Assembly: GCF_023156535.1 (NCBI RefSeq)
Contig: NZ_JALNMH010000005.1
Location: 96,275 to 160,274 of the forward strand
Length of the DNA: 64,000 nucleotides
Origin: Pseudomarimonas salicorniae
GTDB lineage: Bacteria; Pseudomonadota; Gammaproteobacteria; Xanthomonadales; Xanthomonadaceae
Direction of reading: 5' to 3'
The position numbers were made by a program, and so were the translations under genes. Shown piece by piece: positions 1-8,269 of the stretch; position 1 is the stretch's first letter, and every line of letters begins with the position of its first letter. Under the pieces are notes generated by a model that was not told where the DNA came from, did not search any database, and was given only the letters and a program-made list of their open reading frames with translations.

Positions 1-930
1 GGCAGCTTTGTCTTCTCCACACAGGTGGAGAGCGACGCGACCTATGCCGTGACCGTGCATACCCAGCCGGGCAATCCCACCCAGACCTGCACCGTCGCCA
101 ACGGCAGTGGCACGGTCAGCTCGACAGATATCACCCACGTTGAAGTGACCTGCTCCACCAACACCTACACGGTGGGCGGCACGCTGTCCGGTCTATCCGG
201 GTCAGGCCTGGTCCTGCGCAACAACGGCGGCGATGACCTGGCTCTTGGCGGCAACGGCAGCTTTGTCTTCTCCACACAGGTGGAGAGCGACGCGACCTAT
301 GCCGTGACCGTGCATACCCAGCCGGGCAATCCCACCCAGACCTGCACCGTCGCCAACGGCAGTGGCACGGTCAGCTCGGCAGATATCACCCACGTTGAAG
401 TGACCTGCTCCACCAACACCTACACGGTGGGCGGCACGCTGTCCGGTCTATCCGGGTCAGGCCTGGTCCTGCGCAACAACGGCGGCGATGACCTGGGCCT
501 TGGCAGCAACGGCAGCTTCGTCTTCAGCGCGCCGGTGGCGAGCGGCGCGACCTATGCCGTGACCGTGCATACCCAGCCGGGCAGTCCCACCCAGACCTGC
601 ACCGTCGCCAACGGCAGTGGCACGGTCAGCTCGGCAGATATCACCCACGTTGAAGTGACCTGCTCCACCAACACCTACACGGTGGGCGGCACGCTGTCCG
701 GTCTATCCGGGTCAGGCCTGGTCCTGCGCAACAACGGCGGCGATGACCTGGGCCTTGGCAGCAACGGCAGCTTCGTCTTCAGCGCGCCGGTGGCGAGCGG
801 CGCGACCTATGCCGTGACCGTGCATACCCAGCCGGGCAGTCCCGCCCAGACCTGCACGGTCGCCAACGGCAGCGGCACGGTCACGACGGCCAACATCAGC
901 ACAGTCGCGGTGAGCTGCAGCAACGACCCC
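1..930 (+). repeat. In-frame tandem repeat, 255-bp period, about 3.6 copies
   Basis: Units begin at 1, 256, 511 and 766, exactly 255 bp (85 codons) apart. Units 1 and 2 share the variant TCCACACAGGTGGAGAGCGA near their start, while units 3 and 4 share AGCGCGCCGGTGGCGAGCGG. Elsewhere the units are nearly identical at the DNA level, which points to recent duplication or gene conversion. The last copy has diverged after about 850. Confidence 0.95.
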
Positions 931-1308
931 ATCGCGCCCTCGGCACCGCGGAACGTGCGGTTCACCCCCTCCGGCTCGGACCTGGTGGTGGCATGGGATG
1001 CGCCGGCTTCGGACGGCGGTAGGCCGATCACCGGCTATACGGTCACCCTCGCGCCCGGCGGGCGCAGTTGCTCGGTCACCGGTAACCCACCGCCCACGCG
1101 GTGCACGATCTCGCAGCTCACTCCCGGGCAGTACAGCGTTGCGGTAAGCGCGAGCAACGCGGTGGGTTCCGGCACGGCGGCGACGGCGACCGGGGTGTTC
1201 GCCCCCTCGACGCCGGTGACGATCCCGGCCACGTCCACCTGGGCCCTGATGGCGCTGATGCTGGCGACGCTCGGCCTCGCGGGCGCGGTGCTGGCCCGGC
1301 GGAGCTGA
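1..1308 (+). CDS. Secreted repeat protein with FN3 domain and IPTL-CTERM-like tail (5' partial)
   Basis: The frame is open from base 1 with no true start in view, so the gene begins outside the window (an internal GTG at 25 is not a credible start). The visible 435 residues hold almost four copies of an 85-residue domain marked by SGSGLVLRNNGGDDL and TYAVTVHTQPG, each with a pair of cysteines (QTCTVAN and VEVTCS). A fibronectin type III-like domain follows (PSAPRNVRFTPSGSDLVVAWD onward). The C-terminus is IPATSTW, a hydrophobic stretch and ARRS, which fits the IPTL-CTERM pattern of a short motif, one membrane helix and a basic end. Such tails are thought to direct exported proteins to a dedicated sorting protease. 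I infer a surface or matrix protein of structural or adhesive type. The same 85-residue domain occurs once in the next gene. Confidence 0.8.
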   Translation, partial: GSFVFSTQVESDATYAVTVHTQPGNPTQTCTVANGSGTVSSTDITHVEVTCSTNTYTVGGTLSGLSGSGLVLRNNGGDDLALGGNGSFVFSTQVESDATYAVTVHTQPGNPTQTCTVANGSGTVSSADITHVEVTCSTNTYTVGGTLSGLSGSGLVLRNNGGDDLGLGSNGSFVFSAPVASGATYAVTVHTQPGSPTQTCTVANGSGTVSSADITHVEVTCSTNTYTVGGTLSGLSGSGLVLRNNGGDDLGLGSNGSFVFSAPVASGATYAVTVHTQPGSPAQTCTVANGSGTVTTANISTVAVSCSNDPIAPSAPRNVRFTPSGSDLVVAWDAPASDGGRPITGYTVTLAPGGRSCSVTGNPPPTRCTISQLTPGQYSVAVSASNAVGSGTAATATGVFAPSTPVTIPATSTWALMALMLATLGLAGAVLARRS

Positions 1309-1314
1309 TCACAG

Positions 1315-1337
1315 GCACGGCCGGAAGCCGGCCGTGC
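1315..1337 (+). terminator. Perfect hairpin just after the repeat-protein gene
   Basis: A 10-bp perfect stem GCACGGCCGG / CCGGCCGTGC with a 3-nt AAG loop lies 7 bp after the stop codon. No T-run follows, so this may be a weak terminator or an mRNA 3' stabiliser. Confidence 0.45.
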
Positions 1338-1441
1338 TGACCTGCAACAAATGAGCACGGATCCGCACCATTCGGAGCAGCGGTCGCGGCCCCGCTTGGA
1401 CAAAATGGGGGCGGTGTTTCCACCTGCACAAAGGGGGTCGT

Positions 1442-4210
1442 ATGTTCCGCCATGTCCTGCCAGCCTTGGGCTGGATGGTGTGCCTGATCGGTCTGCAGGC
1501 GGGCCCTGCCCAGGCCCTGCCCGGGCAGCTTGATTCGGCCGACTGGTCGCTGATCCGGTCTGCGATGGAGGCGCCGGCGTACACGCCGAGAGCCAGCGCA
1601 GCGGGGTTCACGGCCGGCAATCCGGAGCAGGGCTACCGGCTGCGGTTTGGTGCCGACGGCCAGACCGAGGTCACGCCCTCCGACGTGGACGTGGACTTCA
1701 CTGTGCGGATCCGCCCCCTGTCGATCGGCTACGCCGATGAGCGGGAGCGGCTGGACACGCCGCTGTCCCAGCGCGCCGAGGAGGGCGCGGTGCACACGCA
1801 GTGGACACCCAGCTTTCGCGAGTGGTGGGAGAACCGTCCGAGTGGAGCGCAGCAGTGGTTCGAGCTGGCCCGCCGCCCGGCAGGCGGCGCTGAGGGTGCT
1901 CCGCTGGAGGTGCTTCTGGACGTGCAAAGCAGCCTGCAGATGACGCTGGAAGGCGATCTGCCCAATCAGTATCTGAGGCTGTTCGATACGCGCGCCGAGC
2001 TGCGCTACCAGGGCCTGAAGGTGTGGGATGCGCAGCAGCGCGAACTGCCGGCACGGATGGTCTTGCACGAACGGCAGCTGGCCCTGCAGATCGACGATCG
2101 CGGCGCGGTGTACCCGGTCACCATTGATCCGACCTTGGTGCAGCAGGCCTATCTCAAGGCCAGCAACGCCCGTAGAGAGAGCGCGTTCGGTTTCTCGGTG
2201 GCGGTGTCCGGCGACACTGTGGCGGTGGGGGCGCCAAGGGAGGACACCAGCTCGGCGGGGATCAACGGACCCGAGGATGCCGAGGGCCCCGCGGGCGTCA
2301 ACAGCGGCGCCGTTTACGTGTTCGTGCGCGAAGGCCTCGGCTGGCGCAAGCAGGCCTTCATCAAGGCCGGCAATGCCGGCCGAGACGACCGTTTCGGCGT
2401 CTCCGTCGCGCTCTCCGGCGACACGCTGGTGGTGGGCGCGCCGCTGGAGGATAGCGAGGACGACGCTCTGGCCAACAGCGGCGCCGCCTATGTCTTCGTG
2501 CGTGAGGCGGGAGTATGGCGGCAGCAGGCCTTGCTCAAGGCAAGCAATGCCGACCCCGAAGACTACTTTGGCGAGCGCGTGGCGATCTCCGGTGACACCT
2601 TGGTGGTCGGCGCCTTGGGAGAGGACAGCAGCGCCACCACGATCAACGGCGACGCCAGCGACAACACGGCCCCGGACAGCGGTGCCGCCTACGTGTTCGT
2701 GCGAGTTGGCGATAGCTGGGCCGAGCAGGCGTATCTCAAGTCAAGCAACGCCGGTGCTGTGGACGAGTTCGGATCTAGCGTCGCGGTCTCCGGCGACACC
2801 GTGCTGGTCGGTGCCCCGGGCGAAGACAGCAACGCCTCAGTAATCAACGGAGATGAGTTGGACAACTCGGCGCCGCAGAGTGGTGCGGCCTATGTGTTCC
2901 GCCGAACGGGCGATACCTGGAGCCAGCAAGCCTACCTGAAGGCCAGCAACGCGGGCCCGGGAGACGGGTTCGGAACTTCGGTGGCCCTGTCGATGGATAC
3001 CGCCGCGGTCGGTGCGGCGGGCGAGAGCAGCGGCCATGCTTCCTCCCCGGCCGATGAATCGGTTTTCGCGGCGGGCGCCGCCTATGTCTTTGTAAGCAGC
3101 GACGGCCAGTGGACTGAGCAAGCCTATCTCAAGGCGGAGTACACCGGCGGCACAGACTACTTTGGCACCTCGCTCGCCCTGTCCGGAGACCGCCTTGTGG
3201 TGGGCGCGCCCGGCGAGTCGAGCAACGCCAAGGGCGTTGACGGAGATGCCACCAATGAGCTTGCGCCTCGAAGCGGCGCGGCGTACCTGTTCACCCGGGC
3301 TGCCGGCCTCTGGAGCCAGCAGGCCTACCTCAAGGCGAGCAACACCGATGCTGGAGACGCGTTCGGGTTCGCAGCCGCGATTTCCGGCGAGACGGTTGTC
3401 GTCGGCGCCTACCAGGAGGACAGCGCCGCCACCGGGGAGAATGGCGACCAAGGGGACAACAGCGCCGAAGAAAGCGGGGCGATCTACCTGTTTGGCGCAC
3501 CCACCTATTCCATCGGCGGCACGGTCAGCGGCCTGACCGGTTCGGGCCTGGTCCTGCGCAACAACGGCGGTGACGACCTGGTCATCAACGCCAACGGCCC
3601 CTTCAGCTTCCCCACCTCGGTGATCGATGGCGGCACCTACGCGGTCACCGTACACGCCCAGCCCGGCGCGCCGGCGCAGGCCTGCACCGTGGGCAACGGG
3701 AACGGGGCGGTCAGCGGGGAACCTGTCGTCTCGGTCGCAGTGACCTGTACCTACGTCAATCAGATGGCCCACGTCAGCCTGCGATGGCAGCCCTTGGGGG
3801 GCCTCGGCAAGGGGCCGGACCTGCACCGGCAGCCCGGCAAGGGCCAACCGCTGCGGGGCTATGCATTGACATTGACCAATCGCGGGCCTGTCCCGCTCTC
3901 CGCAGCCGAGCTGCGTACCGTCCCCCAGCGCGGGCTGGAAGATCTGCTCTGGGATTGCACGCCACAGGTCCCCTGCAGCCCGGTCAATGGCAGCGGAGAC
4001 GTACGCAGCCTGACGAGTCTCGACGTGGGCCAGTCGGTCACCGTGGAGCTGACCGGCACCGTGAGCGATGAAGTGCGCTTCGTCGAACTGATCGCCCAGC
4101 TCCGTGGCGAGAACGTGGCGGATGCGCACAGCAGCCAGTCGAGGGTCATCCAGCGTGCCCTGATCGATCCGGTCAGCCCCGACGGACTGCTCCGCTCCGG
4201 ATTCGAATAG
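1442..4210 (+). CDS. Secreted FG-GAP repeat (integrin-like propeller) protein with GFE tail
   Basis: This 922-aa protein starts at an ATG preceded by AAGGGGG. A signal peptide (about 1-25, ending PAQA) precedes an N-terminal region to about 230. Seven FG-GAP-type repeats of 60-70 residues then run from about 235 to 690, with recurring (Q)AYLKASNA, FG.SVA.SGDT.VVGAP.ED and SGAAYVF. Seven such repeats fit a seven-bladed beta-propeller. One copy of the 85-residue SGSGLVLRNNGGDDL domain (about 687-772) links it to the preceding gene. The last 150 residues look like a beta-sandwich and end in LLRSGFE. The protein is probably exported and involved in cell-surface contact; its ligand is unknown. Confidence 0.85.
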   Translation: MFRHVLPALGWMVCLIGLQAGPAQALPGQLDSADWSLIRSAMEAPAYTPRASAAGFTAGNPEQGYRLRFGADGQTEVTPSDVDVDFTVRIRPLSIGYADERERLDTPLSQRAEEGAVHTQWTPSFREWWENRPSGAQQWFELARRPAGGAEGAPLEVLLDVQSSLQMTLEGDLPNQYLRLFDTRAELRYQGLKVWDAQQRELPARMVLHERQLALQIDDRGAVYPVTIDPTLVQQAYLKASNARRESAFGFSVAVSGDTVAVGAPREDTSSAGINGPEDAEGPAGVNSGAVYVFVREGLGWRKQAFIKAGNAGRDDRFGVSVALSGDTLVVGAPLEDSEDDALANSGAAYVFVREAGVWRQQALLKASNADPEDYFGERVAISGDTLVVGALGEDSSATTINGDASDNTAPDSGAAYVFVRVGDSWAEQAYLKSSNAGAVDEFGSSVAVSGDTVLVGAPGEDSNASVINGDELDNSAPQSGAAYVFRRTGDTWSQQAYLKASNAGPGDGFGTSVALSMDTAAVGAAGESSGHASSPADESVFAAGAAYVFVSSDGQWTEQAYLKAEYTGGTDYFGTSLALSGDRLVVGAPGESSNAKGVDGDATNELAPRSGAAYLFTRAAGLWSQQAYLKASNTDAGDAFGFAAAISGETVVVGAYQEDSAATGENGDQGDNSAEESGAIYLFGAPTYSIGGTVSGLTGSGLVLRNNGGDDLVINANGPFSFPTSVIDGGTYAVTVHAQPGAPAQACTVGNGNGAVSGEPVVSVAVTCTYVNQMAHVSLRWQPLGGLGKGPDLHRQPGKGQPLRGYALTLTNRGPVPLSAAELRTVPQRGLEDLLWDCTPQVPCSPVNGSGDVRSLTSLDVGQSVTVELTGTVSDEVRFVELIAQLRGENVADAHSSQSRVIQRALIDPVSPDGLLRSGFE

Positions 4211-4478
4211 ACCAGGCGAGTCGCCTTCGATTGAAAGTCAAGGGGGCAGAACTCGACGCGTACGATGCGCACCTCTCAAGGAGACTCTGGACAAGTCCAG
4301 CGCCCTGCGCTGGAGGTTGTGCAGCCGGCCGGCAAAGCCCGCCTCGCAGAACGTGGTGGCACCACGGCCAAGACGCTCGACACGGCAGTATCGCTGCACA
4401 GTCCAGGACTCTGATCCGAGCGAACGCGTATCGCGCGGGGGCCGCGGCGCCGTGTGGGCGCCCCCCCCTCCCAGCCTG

Positions 4479-4509
4479 CCCCTTGCGCTTCTTGAGGAAG
4501 CGCAAGGGG
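4479..4509. terminator. Perfect 13-bp hairpin between convergent genes
   Basis: The arms CCCCTTGCGCTTC (4479-4491) and GAAGCGCAAGGGG (4497-4509) pair perfectly around TTGAG. The hairpin lies in the 343-bp gap between two convergent genes (stops at 4210 and 4554) and may end transcription from both sides. Neither flank has a clear T-tract. I see nothing else in 4211-4553. Confidence 0.5.
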
Positions 4510-4553
4510 AGGAGTAGAAGCGGCGGTGTTTGACCTGCGCTCAACTCGACGCT

Positions 4554-4994
4554 TCAGCCGGGGTGGAGGCCGTCTTCGGGCTGTGTTGGAACAGCGACTA
4601 CCGGGCCTTCGTCCCGCCCCTGGCTTTCGCGATCGCGGATGTACAGGCGCTCGATCGGGAAGGGAGGGAGCCAGGGTTCGCGGCGGAGGGTCCAGAGCTC
4701 GTAGCTGGGCGTGAAGTGGCCGGGCTGGTCGAGTGTGCCGAGGTGGACGTCGATCTCGTCGCCGCTGCGCGAGAACACCGAGCTGCCGCAGTGCGGACAG
4801 AAGCAGCGGCCGCGATACTCACGCACTTCGCCCTCGATGCGTACGGTCTGCTGCGGGTAGACGGCAGAAGCATGGAACAGGGCGCCGTGGTGCTTGCGGC
4901 AGTCGAGGCAGTGGCAGAGGCCGACCCGGTAGGGCGGACCTTGGGCGGTGATGCGCAGCTGGCCGCAGAGGCAGCCGCCGGTGACCTGCTGCAT
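4554..4994 (-). CDS. GFA/CENP-V family zinc-binding protein
   Basis: A 146-aa protein of the GFA fold (named after the glutathione-dependent formaldehyde-activating enzyme family). The zinc-binding cysteines appear as GGCLCGQ near the N-terminus, CHCLDCRKHHGALFHA in the middle and FCPHCGSS later. Family members bind one or two structural zincs; most, like this one, have no proven substrate. I chose the ATG at 4994 because the family signature starts within a few residues of it. An in-frame ATG at 5030 would add 12 residues with no family similarity. A second, more distant GFA protein is encoded at 7792-8226. Confidence 0.85.
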   Translation of the reverse strand: MQQVTGGCLCGQLRITAQGPPYRVGLCHCLDCRKHHGALFHASAVYPQQTVRIEGEVREYRGRCFCPHCGSSVFSRSGDEIDVHLGTLDQPGHFTPSYELWTLRREPWLPPFPIERLYIRDRESQGRDEGPVVAVPTQPEDGLHPG

Positions 4995-5147
4995 GGCGCG
5001 TCCCCCCACCGTCGCCCCGGGCTGCGGCATGCAGCATGGACGCGGCGGAACAAGGGTAGCGCGCTCTTGACCCGGAAACGCCGGCTCCGTCCCGAGACTG
5101 CCGCCGTCGCGGTGGCGGGCTCGCAGCGCGTGGACTAGGCTCGCAGC

Positions 5148-6236
5148 ATGGGGATGTCGAACCAGCCACGCGGGGTTCCGCTTCTGCTCTGCGCGCTACT
5201 CGTCGGGGCGCTGGCCGTGGCTGCGCCGGCGCGGGCCAACCTGTCGGCCTCCGCGGTCTGCACCCAGCCCGGGATGAACCTGCAGATCGAGCAATGCTTC
5301 GCCTTGATCAGCCTCTACAACAGCACCCGCGGCGACAGCTGGAGCAACCGCAGCGGCTGGGGCAGCGCCGATGCCGGCAGCTGGTTCGGGATCAGCATCA
5401 ACCCGGTGGCGGGCACCGTGCTGGCCGTCGAGCTGCCGGCGAACAATCTCGAGGGCATCCTGCCTTCGCAGCTCGATGCGCTGACCAGCCTGCAGTCGCT
5501 GCTGCTGGCCGACAATCGCATCGCCGACCGCATTCCCGCCAGCCTTGGCAGCCTGCCCGCGCTGCGCAATCTCGATCTGTCCGGCAACTTCCTGATCGGC
5601 GCGCTGCCGACGCAGCTCGGGGAGCTGGCCCAGCTGCGCAGCCTGGCGCTGGACGGCAACCGCCTCGACGGCGCCCTGCCCGCCAGCTTCGGCCAGCTGG
5701 ACCAGCTGGAGACCCTGTTCCTGTTCGACAACCAGCTCTCGGGCTCGATCAACGTGCTGGCCGAGATGCCCGCCCTGCGCCTGGTGCTGATCGGCGGCAA
5801 CGAATTCAGCGGCGGCATTCCGCCGGCACTCGGCCTGCTGCCGCAGATCGAACTGCTGTTCCTTGATCGCAATGCGCTGGGCGGACCGATTCCGGCCTGC
5901 CTGGGCCGGGCGACCACCCTGCAGGCCCTGGTGCTGTTCGACAACGAGTTGGAGGGCACGCTACCCGCCACGCTCGGCAATCTGAGCCGGCTCGACACCC
6001 TGAGCCTGGGCCAGAACCGGCTGCGCGGCAGCCTGCCCGACACGCTGTCGGCCCTGCCGCTGGAGTTCTTCGGCATCGACACCAATCGCCTCGATGCCGA
6101 GCCCAATGGGTTTGCAAGGATTCCGCCTGCACTGCAGGCCTGGTTCGCCGGCATCCCCTCGACCAGCATCGCCGCGCAGACGCCTGCGATCACCCTGCAC
6201 GAGGATGGCTTCGAAGCCTCGGACTGCGCGCTCTGA
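5148..6236 (+). CDS. Secreted leucine-rich-repeat protein with DGFE tail
   Basis: A 362-aa protein with a clear signal peptide (about 1-30, ending APARA). An N-terminal cap (ALISLYNSTRGDSWSN and the following GW) matches the cap that precedes LRR domains. From about 80 to 330 there are about ten LRRs of near-24-residue period with the L..L..L.L..N.L.G.LP pattern typical of the plant-type and bacterial extracellular class. The tail ITLHEDGFEASDCAL carries a GFE motif like the end of the FG-GAP protein upstream. The protein is likely exported and mediates protein-protein contact; no catalytic domain is visible. Confidence 0.85.
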   Translation: MGMSNQPRGVPLLLCALLVGALAVAAPARANLSASAVCTQPGMNLQIEQCFALISLYNSTRGDSWSNRSGWGSADAGSWFGISINPVAGTVLAVELPANNLEGILPSQLDALTSLQSLLLADNRIADRIPASLGSLPALRNLDLSGNFLIGALPTQLGELAQLRSLALDGNRLDGALPASFGQLDQLETLFLFDNQLSGSINVLAEMPALRLVLIGGNEFSGGIPPALGLLPQIELLFLDRNALGGPIPACLGRATTLQALVLFDNELEGTLPATLGNLSRLDTLSLGQNRLRGSLPDTLSALPLEFFGIDTNRLDAEPNGFARIPPALQAWFAGIPSTSIAAQTPAITLHEDGFEASDCAL

Positions 6237-6249
6237 TCGACGCTGCCGC

Positions 6250-6693
6250 TCAGCCGCGGTAGCGCTCGGGCATCGACAGACCCGGTCGCTCGTCGTCCCA
6301 GACCATGGCGGCGACCCGCCAGCCGCTGCCGTCGTCATAGAGCTGGATGCTGTTGATGCCGCGCTTGAGGAATTCGGTACGCGCCTCGTCGGCGAAAGCC
6401 TCGTAGGTGCTGAAGACGTGGGCGATGCAACCGAAGCGCTCGATGATCGAGTGGGTCTCGACCTCGTAGAACGGCCGACCGGCCAGCTTGCGCTCGAAGT
6501 TGGCGGCGTAGTCCTCGACCTGGATGAACTCGGGCTGCGGCCGGCCCTCTGCATCGAGCACGGTGCGGATCATCCGCGCGCCCGGCATGAACAGCTCGGC
6601 CTGCCGCGCCCAGTCACGGGGCTGGTCGCCGGGGCCGGAAACGATGGCGTACAGCTCGGTAACCAGGGCGCGGATGGCGTCGTCGGGGTGCAT
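6250..6693 (-). CDS. SnoaL/NTF2-like small protein
   Basis: A 147-aa protein of NTF2/SnoaL-like character. The N-terminal helix MHPDDAIRALVTELYAIVSG is followed by FMPGARM, a central EVETHSIIERFGCIAHVFSTY strand pair and the C-terminal strands GINSIQLYDDGSGWRVAAMVW, a pattern typical of the cone-shaped alpha+beta barrel. Such proteins range from small-molecule isomerases to binding proteins without activity, so no reaction can be assigned. The ATG at 6693 has a GGAAG ribosome-binding site; longer upstream frames run into repeat DNA. Confidence 0.75.
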   Translation of the reverse strand: MHPDDAIRALVTELYAIVSGPGDQPRDWARQAELFMPGARMIRTVLDAEGRPQPEFIQVEDYAANFERKLAGRPFYEVETHSIIERFGCIAHVFSTYEAFADEARTEFLKRGINSIQLYDDGSGWRVAAMVWDDERPGLSMPERYRG

Positions 6694-6867
6694 GAGGGAC
6701 TTCCGTTTGCGATGCCTGGCATCCCAGCACGGCGGGGCGCTGGGCGGAAGTGGGTGTTGCGACGGACGGAGGGCCTTCGGCGGTGTGGCGCGGCAGGCAG
6801 GGGCGGCGGACCGGCGTTCCTTTGCTGCAACGCGCGCGACTTGTGAAGCGTTCTGCGTTGCGGGTTT

Positions 6868-6896
6868 GCCCTTCGATACCTCAGGGCGAACGGGCA
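6868..6896 (+). repeat. REP-like palindrome half, family R1
   Basis: The segment contains CTTCGATACCTCAGGGCGAA followed by CGGGCA. It recurs near 7131, 7387, 15315, 15511, 15707, 32202 and 32449. It resembles the REP sequences of many proteobacteria that contain GAGGTATCGAAG or similar cores. Confidence 0.8.
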
Positions 6897-7028
6897 GCCT
6901 GAGCACCTGCGGCAAGACCAACCGGCAGCCATCCCCTCCGCCTCGGCAGAGACCGGGACGACGATGGTTCTGCACCCATCAAAGCCGTCCGTCCTGCGGC
7001 CCGCGAGCGGCGCGGGCCGAATCCTCCC

Positions 7029-7156
7029 AGCCGTCCATGCTGAGATCCCCAAGCCGTTCATACCGAGACTTTCCAGCCGTTCGTGCTGAGGTATCGAAGC
7101 ATGAACGGCCTCGCAACCCTGCGCTTCGCCCTTCGATACCTCAGGGCGAACGGGCA
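7029..7156 (+). repeat. 23-bp tandem ladder running into a paired R1 REP
   Basis: Three units beginning AGCCGT start at 7029, 7052 and 7075, exactly 23 bp apart. The third merges into an inverted repeat (CCGTTCGTGCTGAGG to CATGAACGG). About 15 bp later comes the opposite-strand R1 half with CTTCGATACCTCAGGGCGAA. The whole resembles a BIME, two REPs in inverted orientation. Confidence 0.75.
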
Positions 7157-7282
7157 CCCCGCGAAGTTGCCGCAGAACTTGCCAGCTGCTGTCGCCTACG
7201 CCGCGTCCAAGGCGACTACGGTGCTGCACGCATCAGAGCTGTCCGAGCCGAGACCTGCGCGCAGCTCGTGCGGAAACCTTCA

Positions 7283-7410
7283 AGCCGCCCATGCTGGGAC
7301 TTCGGAGCCGTTCGTGCCGAGACCTTCCAGCCGTTCGTGCTGAGGTATCGAAGTACGGACGGCCCCGCGACCCTGCGCTTCGCCCTTCGTTACCTCAGGG
7401 CGAACGGTGG
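7283..7410 (+). repeat. Second 23-bp ladder plus paired R1 REP
   Basis: Units starting AGCCG lie at 7283, 7306 and 7329, again 23 bp apart, followed by the same paired R1 palindromes to 7410. With the block at 7029-7156 this fills most of the 757-bp gap between genes (6694-7450), in which I find no supported gene. Confidence 0.75.
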
Positions 7411-7450
7411 TGACGGCGTTTCAACCTCAGCACAAGCCTCAGTCCGAACC

Positions 7451-7795
7451 TCAGTCCGAATCGGCACGCGACAGCGTGGCAGCGAGGCGGGCAGGCGCCT
7501 TGTGGCGCCAGGCCTGGCGCAGGAGGCTGGCGACGGTGGCTTTGCGTGCCTTGCCCAGCGTCAGGCGCAGGCCGGCGACCTTGCCGCCCCAGAACAGCGG
7601 CTCAAGGCAGTCGGGGTCGAGGGCCAGGGCGCGCTCACGGTCTGTCTCGGAGACGAACAGGTGCAGCGCGTTACCCTCGGGCGGCGCGGTGGCGAAGATC
7701 TTGCCGTTCACGCGGAACGAGGTGTAGTGGTGGTGTGGCGCCTCGGTCGTCTCGGGAAGGGCCAGCGCCAGGGCGCGGACAGCGTCCAGTTTCAT
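7451..7795 (-). CDS. MmcQ/YjbR family protein
   Basis: A 114-aa protein matching the MmcQ/YjbR family: ALALPETTEAPHHHYTSFRV near the start, KIFATAPPEGNALHLFVS in the middle and a C-terminal helix LLRQAWRHKAP. The fold has a CyaY-like surface and has been proposed to bind DNA, but the cellular role is unsettled. It is the last gene of a minus-strand operon; its ATG overlaps the stop of the upstream GFA gene by 4 bp, which implies coupled translation. Confidence 0.85.
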   Translation of the reverse strand: MKLDAVRALALALPETTEAPHHHYTSFRVNGKIFATAPPEGNALHLFVSETDRERALALDPDCLEPLFWGGKVAGLRLTLGKARKATVASLLRQAWRHKAPARLAATLSRADSD

Positions 7796-8226
7796 CCGGT
7801 TGTCCCGACAGGGGCGCTTCGCCCTGGCTCGTGGGCGTCGTAGCGCGGCAGGTCGGCGTCGAGGTCTTCCCAGCAGGCGCGCGAGGAGACGAAGTTGTGC
7901 GAGAGCGGCCGTTCGCTGATCTCGGAATCAAGCACGCCAAGGCGCAGGCGCAGACGTTCGGGATCGGCGGCATTCGAGCTGTACAGCGGCGAGGCGCAGG
8001 TGGCGCAGAAGTGCCTTTTCCGTCCCGGCGACATCTCGAAGGCCGCGATGCGCTCGGCGCCGCGCAGCACGCGCAGGCCGGCGCTGGCGATGAAGCCGTT
8101 GGTGGCGAAGGCGGTGCCGCTCGACTTGCGGCAGCGCGAGCAGTGGCAGTGGATGATCGAATCGATGCCGCCGTGGATCTCGAAGGCGACGGCGCCGCAC
8201 AGGCAGCTGGCGAGATAGGCGCTCAT
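7792..8226 (-). CDS. GFA family zinc-binding protein (second copy)
   Basis: A 144-aa GFA-fold protein with SCLCGAVAFE at the N-terminus, CHCSRCRKSSGTAF and then HFCATCASPLYSS, the full set of zinc cysteines. It is a separate subfamily from the protein at 4554-4994. The ATG at 8226 puts the first zinc motif eight residues in; earlier in-frame starts have no family similarity. It lies 43 bp after the radical SAM gene and overlaps the MmcQ gene by 4 bp, so the genes are probably cotranscribed. Confidence 0.85.
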   Translation of the reverse strand: MSAYLASCLCGAVAFEIHGGIDSIIHCHCSRCRKSSGTAFATNGFIASAGLRVLRGAERIAAFEMSPGRKRHFCATCASPLYSSNAADPERLRLRLGVLDSEISERPLSHNFVSSRACWEDLDADLPRYDAHEPGRSAPVGTTG

Positions 8227-8269
8227 GGACGCACCCGATGGCGAGGGGGCGACAGGATAGCGGCTTTGC

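Noticed and set aside
2837-4129. Minus-strand 430-aa frame opposite the FG-GAP protein
   Set aside because: Mirror of the repeat protein; no domain and no ribosome-binding site.
6868-7410. Possible CRISPR array
   Set aside because: Repeats are palindromic REP-type and 23-bp units without unique regular spacers or cas genes.
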